Positions 1 through 7,980 of a DNA stretch of 13,859 nucleotides are shown piece by piece (position 1 is the first letter of the stretch; each line of letters opens with the position of its first letter). Origin of the DNA: an uncultured Lachnospiraceae bacterium (GTDB lineage Bacteria > Bacillota > Clostridia > Lachnospirales > Lachnospiraceae). The stretch lies in the NCBI GenBank assembly GCA_934351705.1, contig CAKRJK010000010.1:1-13859 (forward strand), in the 5' to 3' direction. The translations under genes were made by a program, and so were the position numbers. Under the pieces are notes generated by a model that saw nothing but the letters and a program-made list of their open reading frames with translations, made no database searches and had not been told where the DNA came from.

Positions 1-318
1 CCGCATAGAATATCTTGAGCATTCCAGATATCTGCATTCCACCGTCAGCTGCCACTCACGGCAAAGCTCTTTTGCGGCATGGTAAAACTGCCATCCGTCC
101 CTGGATAAAAAATACAGCCTTTTGATGCCCTCTTCCTCTGCCCGTTTTAATACCCATCCCGAAAAACAGTAGACCATAGGTGCAAGAATGTAACAGGTTG
201 TCCGCTCGGCAATCTGCTTTTTTTCACAACTGCGGTATTCCTGTTCCGCCATCAGAAACAGTTCTTGGTCTCTTTTTAATATTTTTTTGTACTCAGACAG
301 TTTTGACTTTCTTTCCAT
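1..318 (-). CDS. Stand-alone FLxRDG-domain protein, N-terminal part (cut by window edge)
   Basis: The frame stays open for 106 codons from an ATG at 318-316 to the left edge, so the gene continues outside the window. The visible protein starts MERKSKLSEYKK and contains YFLSRDGW near residues 79-86 and LECSR near 98-102. These match, in order and spacing, the FLARDG/FVSRDG and YWSR motifs in the C-terminal halves of the two large HAD-domain proteins in this window. Here only about 45 residues precede the domain, so there is no room for a HAD domain in front: this looks like a stand-alone member of the same uncharacterised domain family. The start overlaps the end of the upstream GT2 gene by 26 bases, and only a weak GGGA lies ahead of it. 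Function unknown; the context implies surface-glycan assembly. An internal Met at about residue 23 is a less likely start. Confidence 0.75.
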   Translation of the reverse strand, partial: MERKSKLSEYKKILKRDQELFLMAEQEYRSCEKKQIAERTTCYILAPMVYCFSGWVLKRAEEEGIKRLYFLSRDGWQFYHAAKELCREWQLTVECRYLECSRYSMR

Positions 319-1129
319 TTTGTAATTCCCACTTGCCTTTTCGCATTTTTGCTTTTTCCAGCGCCCATGCCGGAATCAATCCTACCACCAACGGTTTTGC
401 TATGTAAATCCATTTCTTAATTCCGTGAATCTGTAACTTTTGAAATCCCCGGTAACGTACTCTGCATTCTAAAATCCGATAACGGTATTTTTTCTTTTTG
501 TACGCCCTTCGATCCTCACGATAATACAGCAGACACTCCTGCAAATTGTATCCTCTGACTCCCTGTGCGTGCAGCCGCATAAAAAATTCATAATCCTCAA
601 GCCGTTTGGTATCCTCCGACTCGGGATAGCCTCCGCTTGCCTTTAACACTCCGCTTCGGAATACGACAGACGGATGTACATACGGCGAGTACGGTAAAAA
701 GTCTTTTTTATTTGGAATGAGCGGCATTTTCCGTTCTCCCCAAACTCCGTTTTTATCAATTAACCTTGCATTGCATCCTACAAAATCATACTCCTTATGC
801 TTTTCTAAGAATTGTATTTGCTTTCTCAGCCGCTCTGTGTGTGCAATATCGTCCGCGTCCATCCTTACAATGTACTCACCGTCTGCCACCTCAATACAAC
901 GGTTTAATGCATATGCCAGTCCGTGATTTTGATTTTCTCCCATCAAGAGGATTCTGGAATCCTCTTTCTCCAGCTTTTGCAATAATTTTGACGTTCTCTC
1001 GTCATAACCGTCCTGAAAGATAAGAAACTCCAAGTCTGTCCATGTCTGGTTTAGGATGGACTCTACTGCTCTTTGCACCTGTACCATATTCTTTTCATGA
1101 TAAACGCCCATAATCACGCTGACTTTCAT
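293..1129 (-). CDS. GT2-family glycosyltransferase
   Basis: A 278-residue GT-A fold glycosyltransferase that would add a sugar from a nucleotide-sugar donor to a lipid-linked glycan on the cytoplasmic side of the membrane. The N-terminus MKVSVIMGVYH is the usual first strand of the GT2 fold. QDG lies at 39-41, a DxD-type metal and nucleotide site at 89-94 (RMDADD), and LEDYEFFMRL at 177-186 sits where GT2 enzymes carry the ED motif before the catalytic region. The C-terminal 80 residues are strongly basic (KKKKYRYR and similar), suiting contact with the membrane. A GAGGA ribosome site at 1138-1142 lies 8 bases before the ATG, only 4 bases after the GT4 stop, so the two genes are probably translationally coupled. 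Donor and acceptor cannot be read from the sequence. Family assignment is secure; specificity is unknown. Confidence 0.93.
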   Translation of the reverse strand: MKVSVIMGVYHEKNMVQVQRAVESILNQTWTDLEFLIFQDGYDERTSKLLQKLEKEDSRILLMGENQNHGLAYALNRCIEVADGEYIVRMDADDIAHTERLRKQIQFLEKHKEYDFVGCNARLIDKNGVWGERKMPLIPNKKDFLPYSPYVHPSVVFRSGVLKASGGYPESEDTKRLEDYEFFMRLHAQGVRGYNLQECLLYYREDRRAYKKKKYRYRILECRVRYRGFQKLQIHGIKKWIYIAKPLVVGLIPAWALEKAKMRKGKWELQNGKKVKTV

Positions 1130-1133
1130 TTAT

Positions 1134-2288
1134 TTATTCCTCATTTAATAATTCTTGATAGATTGCACGCATTTTTTTTGTGGTTTCTTCGAGAGTAAAA
1201 TGGGTTGCCGTCTTTCTTGCCGCCTCTCCCATTTTTTTGCACATGTTCGGATTCTCATACAATTTCATAATTGCGTTTTCAAAATCTTTCCTACGGTTCC
1301 ACGAACAGAAATAACCGTTTTTTCCGTCTCGTACATATTCCACCGTTCCGCGGTTTTTTGCCGCAATGACAGGAAGTCCCATCGCCATCCCCTCTAGGGC
1401 TGCCATTCCCAATCCCTCGCGAACGGACGGAAATACAAACACATCCGCACTTTGCAGATAAGGAGCTACCCTCTCCTGATAACCCACGAGAAATACCTGC
1501 TTTTGCAATCCGAACTCTTGTATCATTTGCCGTAACTTCTGCTTTTGATCTCCTTCGCCACAGATTGTATAATAAATGTCATTTCTGTTTAATGCGGAAA
1601 TTGCCTGTATGACAACCGTATGATTTTTATTCTTGTTTAACTCTCCCACCGATACCATATGAAATGCTTGTGTCGGAATTTTGAATTGTTCACGAGTCTT
1701 TTCGCCCGCACCCTGCAACTCACAAACCCGTTCCCGTCTGATTCCGACTCCCGGTATCCGATAAACCCTGCCACCCGGTTTTAAATGCATTTTCTTTGCA
1801 TTCGCGTAATCTTCCCGGTTGATCGTAATCAACACATCGGTTGCTCTCGCCATGACTCTCTCGACCGGATAAAAAAACAATTTGTTTTTTAGCGGTGCTC
1901 CTTTGTAAAAATGAAAACCGTGTGCCGTGTAAATCACCCGCATCCCCTGTTTTTCATAACGAAATCCCAACATTCGTCCCAACAAACCGCCAACGGGATT
2001 GTGACAATGAATGACTTCGATCCGCTCTCTCTCGATCAGTTTTTTTAACTCCCGATATGCTCTCAGATTTGTAAAAACTTTGTACGGAGACTTGGCAATA
2101 TCCACGTGATACAGACGCACTCCCATCTGCTCCAGCAATTCCCGGTGTAACGGATAAAACGGGTTTTCCAAGTTACTCGCGTGATAGACCGTATACCCCA
2201 TCTCTTGTAAAATCCTAATATTTTCTAATTCAAACTGCGTCGCAAAACCGCCCACCGCAGTTAATATCAATATCTTCTTATCGTTCAT
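1134..2288 (-). CDS. GT4-family glycosyltransferase
   Basis: A 384-residue GT-B retaining glycosyltransferase of the capsule/EPS type. The N-terminal Rossmann domain begins with KILILTAVGG. The C-terminal domain carries VGELNKNKN at 213-222 (nucleotide-phosphate contacts) and the typical EGLGMAALEGMAMGLPVIA stretch at 291-309, with the E..(7)..E pair at 291 and 299. AHGFHFY at 122-128 is common in this group. The frame is open up to an ATG at 2318, but the ATG at 2288-2286 is chosen because an AAGGAG site precedes it by 7 bases and the protein then starts directly at the first strand. With this start the gene overlaps the priming transferase gene by 11 bases. It probably adds the second or a later sugar to the undecaprenyl-linked precursor; the sugar is not identifiable. 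Confidence 0.93.
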   Translation of the reverse strand: MNDKKILILTAVGGFATQFELENIRILQEMGYTVYHASNLENPFYPLHRELLEQMGVRLYHVDIAKSPYKVFTNLRAYRELKKLIERERIEVIHCHNPVGGLLGRMLGFRYEKQGMRVIYTAHGFHFYKGAPLKNKLFFYPVERVMARATDVLITINREDYANAKKMHLKPGGRVYRIPGVGIRRERVCELQGAGEKTREQFKIPTQAFHMVSVGELNKNKNHTVVIQAISALNRNDIYYTICGEGDQKQKLRQMIQEFGLQKQVFLVGYQERVAPYLQSADVFVFPSVREGLGMAALEGMAMGLPVIAAKNRGTVEYVRDGKNGYFCSWNRRKDFENAIMKLYENPNMCKKMGEAARKTATHFTLEETTKKMRAIYQELLNEE

Positions 2289-3648
2289 ATGGCTGCTCCT
2301 TATCCTTTGGCAAAGCATTCATCATATCATAGACTGCTCCCTCTGCACTTTCTTTCTGGAAAAGGATACGCACCGTCTGAATCAACAATCGAATATCCAG
2401 GAAAATAGAGTAATGTGTGATGTAAATTAAATCCATCTTTAATTTATCATATGGATTACTGTTGTATTTTCCGTAAACCTGTGCATATCCGGTCACTCCC
2501 GCCTTTACTTTCAAACGGCTTTCAAATTCCGGCAGCACTTCCGTGTACTCATCAATAAAAATCTGTCTTTCCGGTCTCGGACCTACCAATGACATATCGC
2601 CTTTTAATACATTCCACAACTGAGGAATCTCATCAAAATGCAGATTCCGAATCACTTTTCCGACTTTTGTGATCCGAATATCCTCTTTTTGTGCAAGACG
2701 CGGTCCGTCCTGTTCTGCATTTTCACACATACTGCGGAATTTGTAAATCATAAATTCTTTTCCGTTTTTTGTGATTCTCGGTTGTTTATAAAAAATTGCT
2801 CCTTTGTCCTCATGTTTGATCAGAATTGCTATCACCAGACACAGCGGTGACAATAAAATAAGTAAAATTGCGGACACCACTACATCAAAAATACGTTTTC
2901 GGATACGCTGTCCCATATCCAATCCCTGATTTTTATCCATCAGAAAGATCTGGTCATATATCTTATATCGCGTAGCATTCTGCACCAGAATATCCGCTAT
3001 CTTCATCATATAAAAAATGCGGATTCCCTCATGAAAACTTTTTCTCAGCAAAATGTTTCTCTCATGCACCGGCAGATCGCCCAGAAGAAGACCGTCGCAT
3101 TTTTTCCCCGCTGCAACAATCTCATCCGCATTCTCTGTGACCTGCATAATCCCAATGACTTTATAATTCGGATTTAAGTCTCTTTGATTCCAAAGAAGCG
3201 TATCCTCCGGTCTCCCTCCTATGACCGCCACCAGTTCTTTTCTCGGTACCATTTTTAAATACAAACGATTCGTCAGATAACCAAGAACAGAACCCACAAG
3301 AAATTGAATGCCGGAACTTATAATCATCCGCCAGATTCTCATATCCCCCTGAAAACCGAGTGCAATCCACAATTGCAGACAAAACAGGATGTTGGTTCCG
3401 ACCGTTAAAAAAAACATACCAAACACCACATCCAAAAGCCTGATATTTCCGATTCGGTAAAGTTCAAACCGATATGCGATAAACACATAGATAATTCCGT
3501 AGATCAAGATATTCTGAAACAGGGATACCTGCTTTGGAACCCCCTGAAATCCGAACAAATATAACCATAGGAAAAGAGCTGCAATACCGAGTAACAGGAT
3601 TGCATTCATAATTCCCATTCCGATTGTTCTACGCTGCCTTGTGTTCAT
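2278..3648 (-). CDS. Polyprenyl-phosphate sugar-1-phosphate transferase (priming enzyme)
   Basis: A 456-residue membrane protein of the polyprenyl glycosylphosphotransferase family (WcaJ/bacterial sugar transferase type). It would transfer a sugar-1-phosphate from a nucleotide sugar to undecaprenyl phosphate and so start glycan synthesis. Four hydrophobic segments lie near 10-32, 45-60, 71-93 and 108-127. A soluble Rossmann-like part follows (LVAVIGGRPED at 139-149), then a re-entrant hydrophobic segment at about 254-276. The catalytic domain has YKFRSM at 302-307, the key DE pair at 339-340 followed by IPQLWNVLKGDMSLVGPRPE, and GVTGYAQVYGKYN at 384-396. Length and order fit the full-size, five-segment form. 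GAGAGGA at 3654-3660 is 5 bases before the ATG, 43 bases after the preceding gene. The sugar is unknown. Confidence 0.95.
   Translation of the reverse strand: MNTRQRRTIGMGIMNAILLLGIAALFLWLYLFGFQGVPKQVSLFQNILIYGIIYVFIAYRFELYRIGNIRLLDVVFGMFFLTVGTNILFCLQLWIALGFQGDMRIWRMIISSGIQFLVGSVLGYLTNRLYLKMVPRKELVAVIGGRPEDTLLWNQRDLNPNYKVIGIMQVTENADEIVAAGKKCDGLLLGDLPVHERNILLRKSFHEGIRIFYMMKIADILVQNATRYKIYDQIFLMDKNQGLDMGQRIRKRIFDVVVSAILLILLSPLCLVIAILIKHEDKGAIFYKQPRITKNGKEFMIYKFRSMCENAEQDGPRLAQKEDIRITKVGKVIRNLHFDEIPQLWNVLKGDMSLVGPRPERQIFIDEYTEVLPEFESRLKVKAGVTGYAQVYGKYNSNPYDKLKMDLIYITHYSIFLDIRLLIQTVRILFQKESAEGAVYDMMNALPKDKEQPYER
2296..2301 (-). promoter_or_regulatory. Ribosome binding site that fixes the GT4 start
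   Basis: AAGGAG on the minus strand lies inside the last codons of the priming-transferase gene, 7 bases before the ATG at 2288. It decides the GT4 start against the in-frame upstream ATG at 2318, which would add ten residues (MLCQRIRSSH) unlike the start of a GT4 fold. Confidence 0.8.
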
Positions 3649-3691
3649 AATAATCCTCTCTGCCAGGGACGGCTGTCATGTAGGCTATTTC

Positions 3692-5701
3692 CTAAGTCAG
3701 ATTTGCATCATCCATAACCTCACGCATGCTCTCTACCAACTTTCTATTCGTATCCTGCAAAGCTAAAAGCATAGGTGCATAGGCATCACGCCCTGATATA
3801 TTTCGGAACATCTCATATGTTCCGAAATGTTTCTGATAATCTCTTGCAAAGTCTAAAATACCCTGCTGAATTTCCTCTGCCAACGGTTGTTTTTGATACT
3901 CTTTAAATTTGCAATATACTTCCCCGTTTTCATTCAGATAAAATCCCCGCAGACTTCCGTGCGGTGCATCCAACAGCATTTCCCAGTATAGATTATGTTC
4001 CTTATTTGGATTGTGGAACTTCCATAAATCGCGGTTTTCTCTCTGCGAATACAGATAACTTACCAGTTTTTGTGACTGTAACTGCGGCTCGCTTGCATTC
4101 ATCTCCGGATTGTGACAAGTATTGCTGCCTGCCACAATTCCCGTGATTTCACAGTCCAGCTTCCACTTCTGATTGATCAGATAATCCAATGTAATTGCTC
4201 CGCTGCCTGCCCAGCCGATGTCCACGATTGCCGCTTTTTTTACATTTTCCAATCGCTCTTTGAAATAGTGTTCTCCGGCAGTATTCTGTTCTTTATAATG
4301 CTCTGATACCTCCTGCCAGTGCTGTATCAGGTATTCCTTTACCTTTTTGACATTGCGGTCGGTCAGTTCGCTTTGCTCACCTATTCCCAGCGTTTTACAC
4401 ATTGCCTCCGACATATCCGACAACTCCATCGAATGCATTATCTCTTTTATCGAATAATTCTGATTGACCTTATGATGTAAAAACCGTCTGAAATAATCAT
4501 ATTTGAAATAGTCCGAGGTCATCTTGGTTGCCGCAAGCCTTGACCAGTAAACATATTCCGTTTTTTCATTTGGATACAAAAATTCATAAACCTGCTTTAA
4601 AACATATCCGTCTCTGGCAAGGAAAAGAATCTTTTGAATCTCTCTTTGCCGCACCTGTTCATGAATAAACCGACAATATCCCAACACAAACAATCCGCCG
4701 TAAATATATCCATACTCATAGGCTTTACTAAACTGCTCCAGCCCGTTATGTATGTGTGCATTCACCAGTCCCCGGTATGCGCTTCCGATCATCGCAGACA
4801 TATCTTCTGCCCGGTACGGCATTCCCACCGCATTCACATTGACATAATGACACGTTTCAAAACCATGTTCTTTTGGATTTTTTACATCGGACAGATAATG
4901 ATCGCCCACGTGAATAAACGTCTTGTTACTGCCTTCCTGTTTTTTGACCTCCTCAAAAAGCGTTCCCTCGTTTTTTGATTTTCTATACTCGCAGGAGACA
5001 TAGATTGCATCAAAGTCCTGATATCCGCAATTCCTTAAAATTCCTTTGATCTGCTCGGCTCTCAAATACATATCGGAGGTAAGCACCAGTCGTTTGTTTC
5101 TTTTTCGCAATTCCTCTACCACTCGCAGCATATACGGATTGGCAAAGCAAAACTCCGTCTCCAGAGCAACCTCCTGCCCGCTGACTGTCTGCGGCACTCC
5201 CGCTTCTTCCTCCATCGTCTTATAGATTTCTTCTATCGTGACCTCATAATGACGTTCTGAGCGGTACTTTCTTTGTCTGGTTTTCCATTCCATTTCCCTG
5301 CGGATATTCTCAAAATCCAGATACCCTAATTTTTCACCCAGAACAAAAAACAAATCTGTCGGTGAGGAAAAAGGCCGTAGCACCAACGTATCAAACACAT
5401 CAAAGGAAATGACATCATATTTTGCGAGCTTATCTGCATAGCTTTCCGGTGTCTCTAATTTGGACACAGACGACTCGCTCGCCTTTGTGTAAAGTTCTTT
5501 CTCCTCGTAATACGGATACTTTTCCACGCTGCCCAATTTTCGGTTGCGGAAAACATAATAGGATATGTTTAAGCCCAGCAGATAGCACCACACTCCCACA
5601 CGGCTGATTCCGTGTGCATGGTTTCGCTTCTTTTTGTATCTCTGCTGAATGCCCGGTATTCGGTTGACTAATAGGTTGTAGGTTGTGAGTTTTAGGTTCA
5701 T
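3692..5701 (-). CDS. COG5610-like two-domain protein B (HAD-like plus FLxRDG domain)
   Basis: A 669-residue protein homologous over its whole length to the 714-residue protein encoded at 11159-13303. Residues 95-310 form a HAD-like domain: motif I FDVFDTL at 100-106, TSDMYL at 208-213, a Lys region near 241-243 and GDHYLSD at 266-272. In motif I the nucleophile position is D101, but the +2 position, Asp in HAD phosphatases, is Phe. Residues 328-669 form a second domain of unknown function with YEYGYIYGG (328-336), FLARDG (360-365), YWSR (385-388), VDIGWAGS (493-500) and NISGxDAY near the end. The N-terminal 55 residues are basic and align with the start of the paralogue, supporting this ATG, which overlaps the preceding stop in an ATGA of 4 bases. 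I recall this architecture from surface-polysaccharide loci of Firmicutes; its reaction is not known to me. Confidence 0.85.
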   Translation of the reverse strand: MNLKLTTYNLLVNRIPGIQQRYKKKRNHAHGISRVGVWCYLLGLNISYYVFRNRKLGSVEKYPYYEEKELYTKASESSVSKLETPESYADKLAKYDVISFDVFDTLVLRPFSSPTDLFFVLGEKLGYLDFENIRREMEWKTRQRKYRSERHYEVTIEEIYKTMEEEAGVPQTVSGQEVALETEFCFANPYMLRVVEELRKRNKRLVLTSDMYLRAEQIKGILRNCGYQDFDAIYVSCEYRKSKNEGTLFEEVKKQEGSNKTFIHVGDHYLSDVKNPKEHGFETCHYVNVNAVGMPYRAEDMSAMIGSAYRGLVNAHIHNGLEQFSKAYEYGYIYGGLFVLGYCRFIHEQVRQREIQKILFLARDGYVLKQVYEFLYPNEKTEYVYWSRLAATKMTSDYFKYDYFRRFLHHKVNQNYSIKEIMHSMELSDMSEAMCKTLGIGEQSELTDRNVKKVKEYLIQHWQEVSEHYKEQNTAGEHYFKERLENVKKAAIVDIGWAGSGAITLDYLINQKWKLDCEITGIVAGSNTCHNPEMNASEPQLQSQKLVSYLYSQRENRDLWKFHNPNKEHNLYWEMLLDAPHGSLRGFYLNENGEVYCKFKEYQKQPLAEEIQQGILDFARDYQKHFGTYEMFRNISGRDAYAPMLLALQDTNRKLVESMREVMDDANLT
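5662..5701. other. G-poor, GGTT-rich stretch at the gene start
   Basis: On the plus strand this stretch holds four GGTT copies (5662, 5674, 5681, 5695) and a tandem TAGGTTG pair at 5672-5685. Read as coding strand it has no G from 5698 down to 5669. It forms the first 13 codons of COG5610-like protein B, at the junction between the AT-rich central genes and the left part of the window. It may simply be unusual codon choice, or a remnant of a joining event. Confidence 0.35.
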
Positions 5702-6351
5702 ATGTTTTTTCCGAAATAATCGCTTAGTTCCTGTACACTATCAACTGTGCAAATTGCACCTTTTACATTGCTGTTTGCTTGAAATCCAAAGCCGTAGGTG
5801 ACCGCAATAAAATCAAGTCCGACTTCGCAAGCCGCCCCACTGTCATGACTTGTATCTCCTACCATGACAATTTCATTTTTGCTGCATTGACTCTGTTCCA
5901 TACACAGGTTTATAATATCTGCTTTTTTTAATTTTCCCTCGAAATCAGAACCCTTGACATAATCAAACAGCTTTAATAAGTCAAATTTTTCAAGAAGCTT
6001 CATCGTGTAATCTTCCCGTTTATAAGTAGCAATCATCGTTAAAATGCCATGACTGCGAAGTTGTTTTAACAACTCCTTCATTCCCTGATAGACTTCTGCA
6101 TCATACAAATACTTTTCTTTGTAGTACTCTCTAAATACAGCCGCCGCATCATTTGCATCTTTTTCATTCAAATGATAAATTCTTCTAAATGAATCCTGTA
6201 TTGGCGGACCTATGCAAGACTCCAATTCTGCTTCATCCATCTGTGAAAAATTTAATACTTTGATTGTCTCTTCTATACTTTTTCTTATTCCGCTTGAACT
6301 GTCTATAATGGTTCCGTCCAAGTCAAAAATAACACATTTATATCGGTTCAT
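5698..6351 (-). CDS. Small HAD-superfamily phosphatase (Gph/PGP-like)
   Basis: A 217-residue soluble HAD hydrolase with all canonical motifs: FDLDGT at 9-14 (nucleophile D10, acid/base D12), an ATYK motif II near 108-111, lysines 142-143 as motif III and GDTSHD at 165-170 as motif IV. The helical cap with IGPPIQDSF at 47-55 resembles phosphoglycolate phosphatase and related sugar-phosphate or nucleotide phosphatases, so it should remove phosphate from a small metabolite. Its place directly after the aldolase gene suggests the substrate is a phosphorylated sugar acid or its precursor, the role KdsC plays in Kdo synthesis; this is inference, since KdsC itself lacks such a cap. The ATG at 6351 lies inside the end of the aldolase gene (14-base overlap). 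A GTG at 6360 is a possible alternative adding MKR. Neither has a strong ribosome site, so translational coupling is likely. Confidence 0.88.
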   Translation of the reverse strand: MNRYKCVIFDLDGTIIDSSSGIRKSIEETIKVLNFSQMDEAELESCIGPPIQDSFRRIYHLNEKDANDAAAVFREYYKEKYLYDAEVYQGMKELLKQLRSHGILTMIATYKREDYTMKLLEKFDLLKLFDYVKGSDFEGKLKKADIINLCMEQSQCSKNEIVMVGDTSHDSGAACEVGLDFIAVTYGFGFQANSNVKGAICTVDSVQELSDYFGKNI

Positions 6352-7954
6352 CCTCTTCACGATACAGGGATGGCGTAAGAAAATCTATCTTGATTGGCTT
6401 TTCCAATACCTGAATCCTCTCCTTAATACTTTTGTTGATTTTTATAAGACGTTGATAATCATCCGATAATTCCAAATACTCGCTGTAATAGCTGCTGATC
6501 CCCTTCTCAGAGAATCCGTCAAACCCGGCAAGCATCACTTCTTTGATTCCGTGGTCGGCCATTCCGTTTAACATCATGATCAACGCATTATCACAAATAT
6601 TTTCATTGTCATCTAACAATTTATGATAACTCAGGACATAGTCGTACTCATTCTTATGTTTCAAAACATTGTTTGTAACAACCAGCTTTGTGTTGTCGGC
6701 TTTCTGCTGATATTCATAGACAATCATATCATATCTTTTTGCATTACTGATACAAATGTAATCACATTTGATATGCTTAGGGCAAAAATTGACGGCTATC
6801 ACAATCGGCTTTTCCTGCTCTATATATGCATGTATTTTTTCCTGATGAGTGAGCACTGTCTTTCCCGGTCCTAACAACAATAGCTTTCTTTTAGAGATTT
6901 CTCCAAAAAACTCTGTTGTTTCGTCCTTATACTCTCCCCTTGCGTTATTCTGATACTCTAAATATAACTGTTCAATGATCTTTTCATTATAATCCAGCTT
7001 ATTCGGTTCGGGAATCAAACCAATAATCAGATTGATGTCTTTCACCGTAACCGTTTTCTTTTCCAACAGATATTCTACATAACGCGGATGACAATCGTTA
7101 GATGCCGAAAGATAAAATTGCAGATTGTAACCCCAATACTTTTTACTGTATATTTTCAAAATATGTATATCAATCGCCTCTAAGATCGGATTAATATCAT
7201 ACCGTTCGCCAAACTCCCGGTTATAATACATTACAACCAGTTCCAACGGAGCATTGCCTGCACTTTTTCCCATACCGTAAATCGTAGCATCCACAATCAA
7301 GTTTCTTTTTACCTTCTCCTGTGCGATCTCTATGGTGTTTGCGTATGCTAACTGAAAATTATTGTGAGCATGATACCCTAATACAATCTCTTCATTTAAA
7401 TTATGATTTAACAATTCAAAATAATGTTTCACGTCTTTTGCGTGAAGCAGACCGTAAGTATCTACAATGGAAACCGCAAAAGGATTCAGTTGATTGACCT
7501 TTTCTGCAAATTCAAGAACATCACTATCGGAATACGATGTAATAGACACCATTTGCAGACAAACCTTATAGCCTTTATCCATCAGCTCTTTTGCAAATGC
7601 CACAGCTTTTTGGGCATTCGGTTTTTTAAAGATGACACGGATGCCGTCAATAAAACTATCCTCACATAATCCGATGTTATCAATACCGCAGGTTCCGTAA
7701 TCAATCATTGCAAAAACTAACGACTGTTTCTTTTTACAGCCTTTGTATATCTCGTCATAGCACTGTGTATTCGGCTGGATACTTCTATTTTCATCATAAA
7801 CTTCTCTTTCATCCAAAAAACCGATTTCTATATAGTCAATGCCTGCATTCGTAAGGTTATCAAAAATCGCCTTCATCCGCTCATTTCCGAATCTCCAGTT
7901 GTTTACATAACCGCCATCTCTTAACGTACAATCTAAAATATTCATATTACTCAT
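6338..7954 (-). CDS. DRE-TIM aldolase fused to a GT42/DUF115-like C-terminal domain
   Basis: A 538-residue fusion. Residues 1-340 are a DRE-TIM metallolyase: LDCTLRDGGY at 7-16 (metal-binding D8, R12-D13), GYHAHNNFQLA at 193-203 with the HxH metal pair H195/H197, and GMGKSAGNAPLELV at 227-240. The last resembles 4-hydroxy-2-oxovalerate aldolases, which join pyruvate and an aldehyde, more than the acetyl-CoA-using synthases. Residues 356-525 are a separate Rossmann-like domain: LLLLGPGKTV at 358-367, IAVNF at 386-390, CDYICISNAKRYD at 397-409, NALIMMLNGMADHGIKEVML at 456-475 and AGFDGF at 476-481. The pattern GPG...N...D...SN.KR...GxDxF recalls GT42 sialyltransferases and DUF115 proteins. I infer synthesis of a 3-deoxy-2-keto sugar acid; the second domain could transfer or bind it. 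AAAGGAG lies 7 bases before the ATG at 7954. Aldolase fold sure, product unknown. Confidence 0.85.
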   Translation of the reverse strand: MSNMNILDCTLRDGGYVNNWRFGNERMKAIFDNLTNAGIDYIEIGFLDEREVYDENRSIQPNTQCYDEIYKGCKKKQSLVFAMIDYGTCGIDNIGLCEDSFIDGIRVIFKKPNAQKAVAFAKELMDKGYKVCLQMVSITSYSDSDVLEFAEKVNQLNPFAVSIVDTYGLLHAKDVKHYFELLNHNLNEEIVLGYHAHNNFQLAYANTIEIAQEKVKRNLIVDATIYGMGKSAGNAPLELVVMYYNREFGERYDINPILEAIDIHILKIYSKKYWGYNLQFYLSASNDCHPRYVEYLLEKKTVTVKDINLIIGLIPEPNKLDYNEKIIEQLYLEYQNNARGEYKDETTEFFGEISKRKLLLLGPGKTVLTHQEKIHAYIEQEKPIVIAVNFCPKHIKCDYICISNAKRYDMIVYEYQQKADNTKLVVTNNVLKHKNEYDYVLSYHKLLDDNENICDNALIMMLNGMADHGIKEVMLAGFDGFSEKGISSYYSEYLELSDDYQRLIKINKSIKERIQVLEKPIKIDFLTPSLYREEDEPI

Positions 7955-7980
7955 CGGATTGCTCCTTTATCTATATCCTG

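Noticed and set aside
95..104. Ten-base inverted match (CCGTCCCTGG) to 3663-3672
   Set aside because: One copy is explained by the coding of SRDG, and a single 10-mer match over this distance is expected by chance.
2289..2318. Longer start for the GT4 gene at 2318
   Set aside because: The extra ten residues do not fit the fold and the AAGGAG site at 2296-2301 serves the ATG at 2288.
3161..3382. 73-codon minus-strand open frame
   Set aside because: Out-of-frame shadow inside the priming transferase gene, with no motif.
3649..3691. Possible terminator or regulatory hairpin between protein B and the priming transferase
   Set aside because: Only a 3-base GCC/GGC stem can be drawn and there is no T-run; the gap holds just a spacer and a ribosome site.
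4634..4978. Open frame of 114 codons on the plus strand
   Set aside because: Antisense to protein B, whose motifs and paralogue alignment cover the same bases.
5698..6351. True KdsC
   Set aside because: KdsC is a capless HAD tetramer; this protein has a helical cap between motif I and motif II, so at most it is a functional stand-in.
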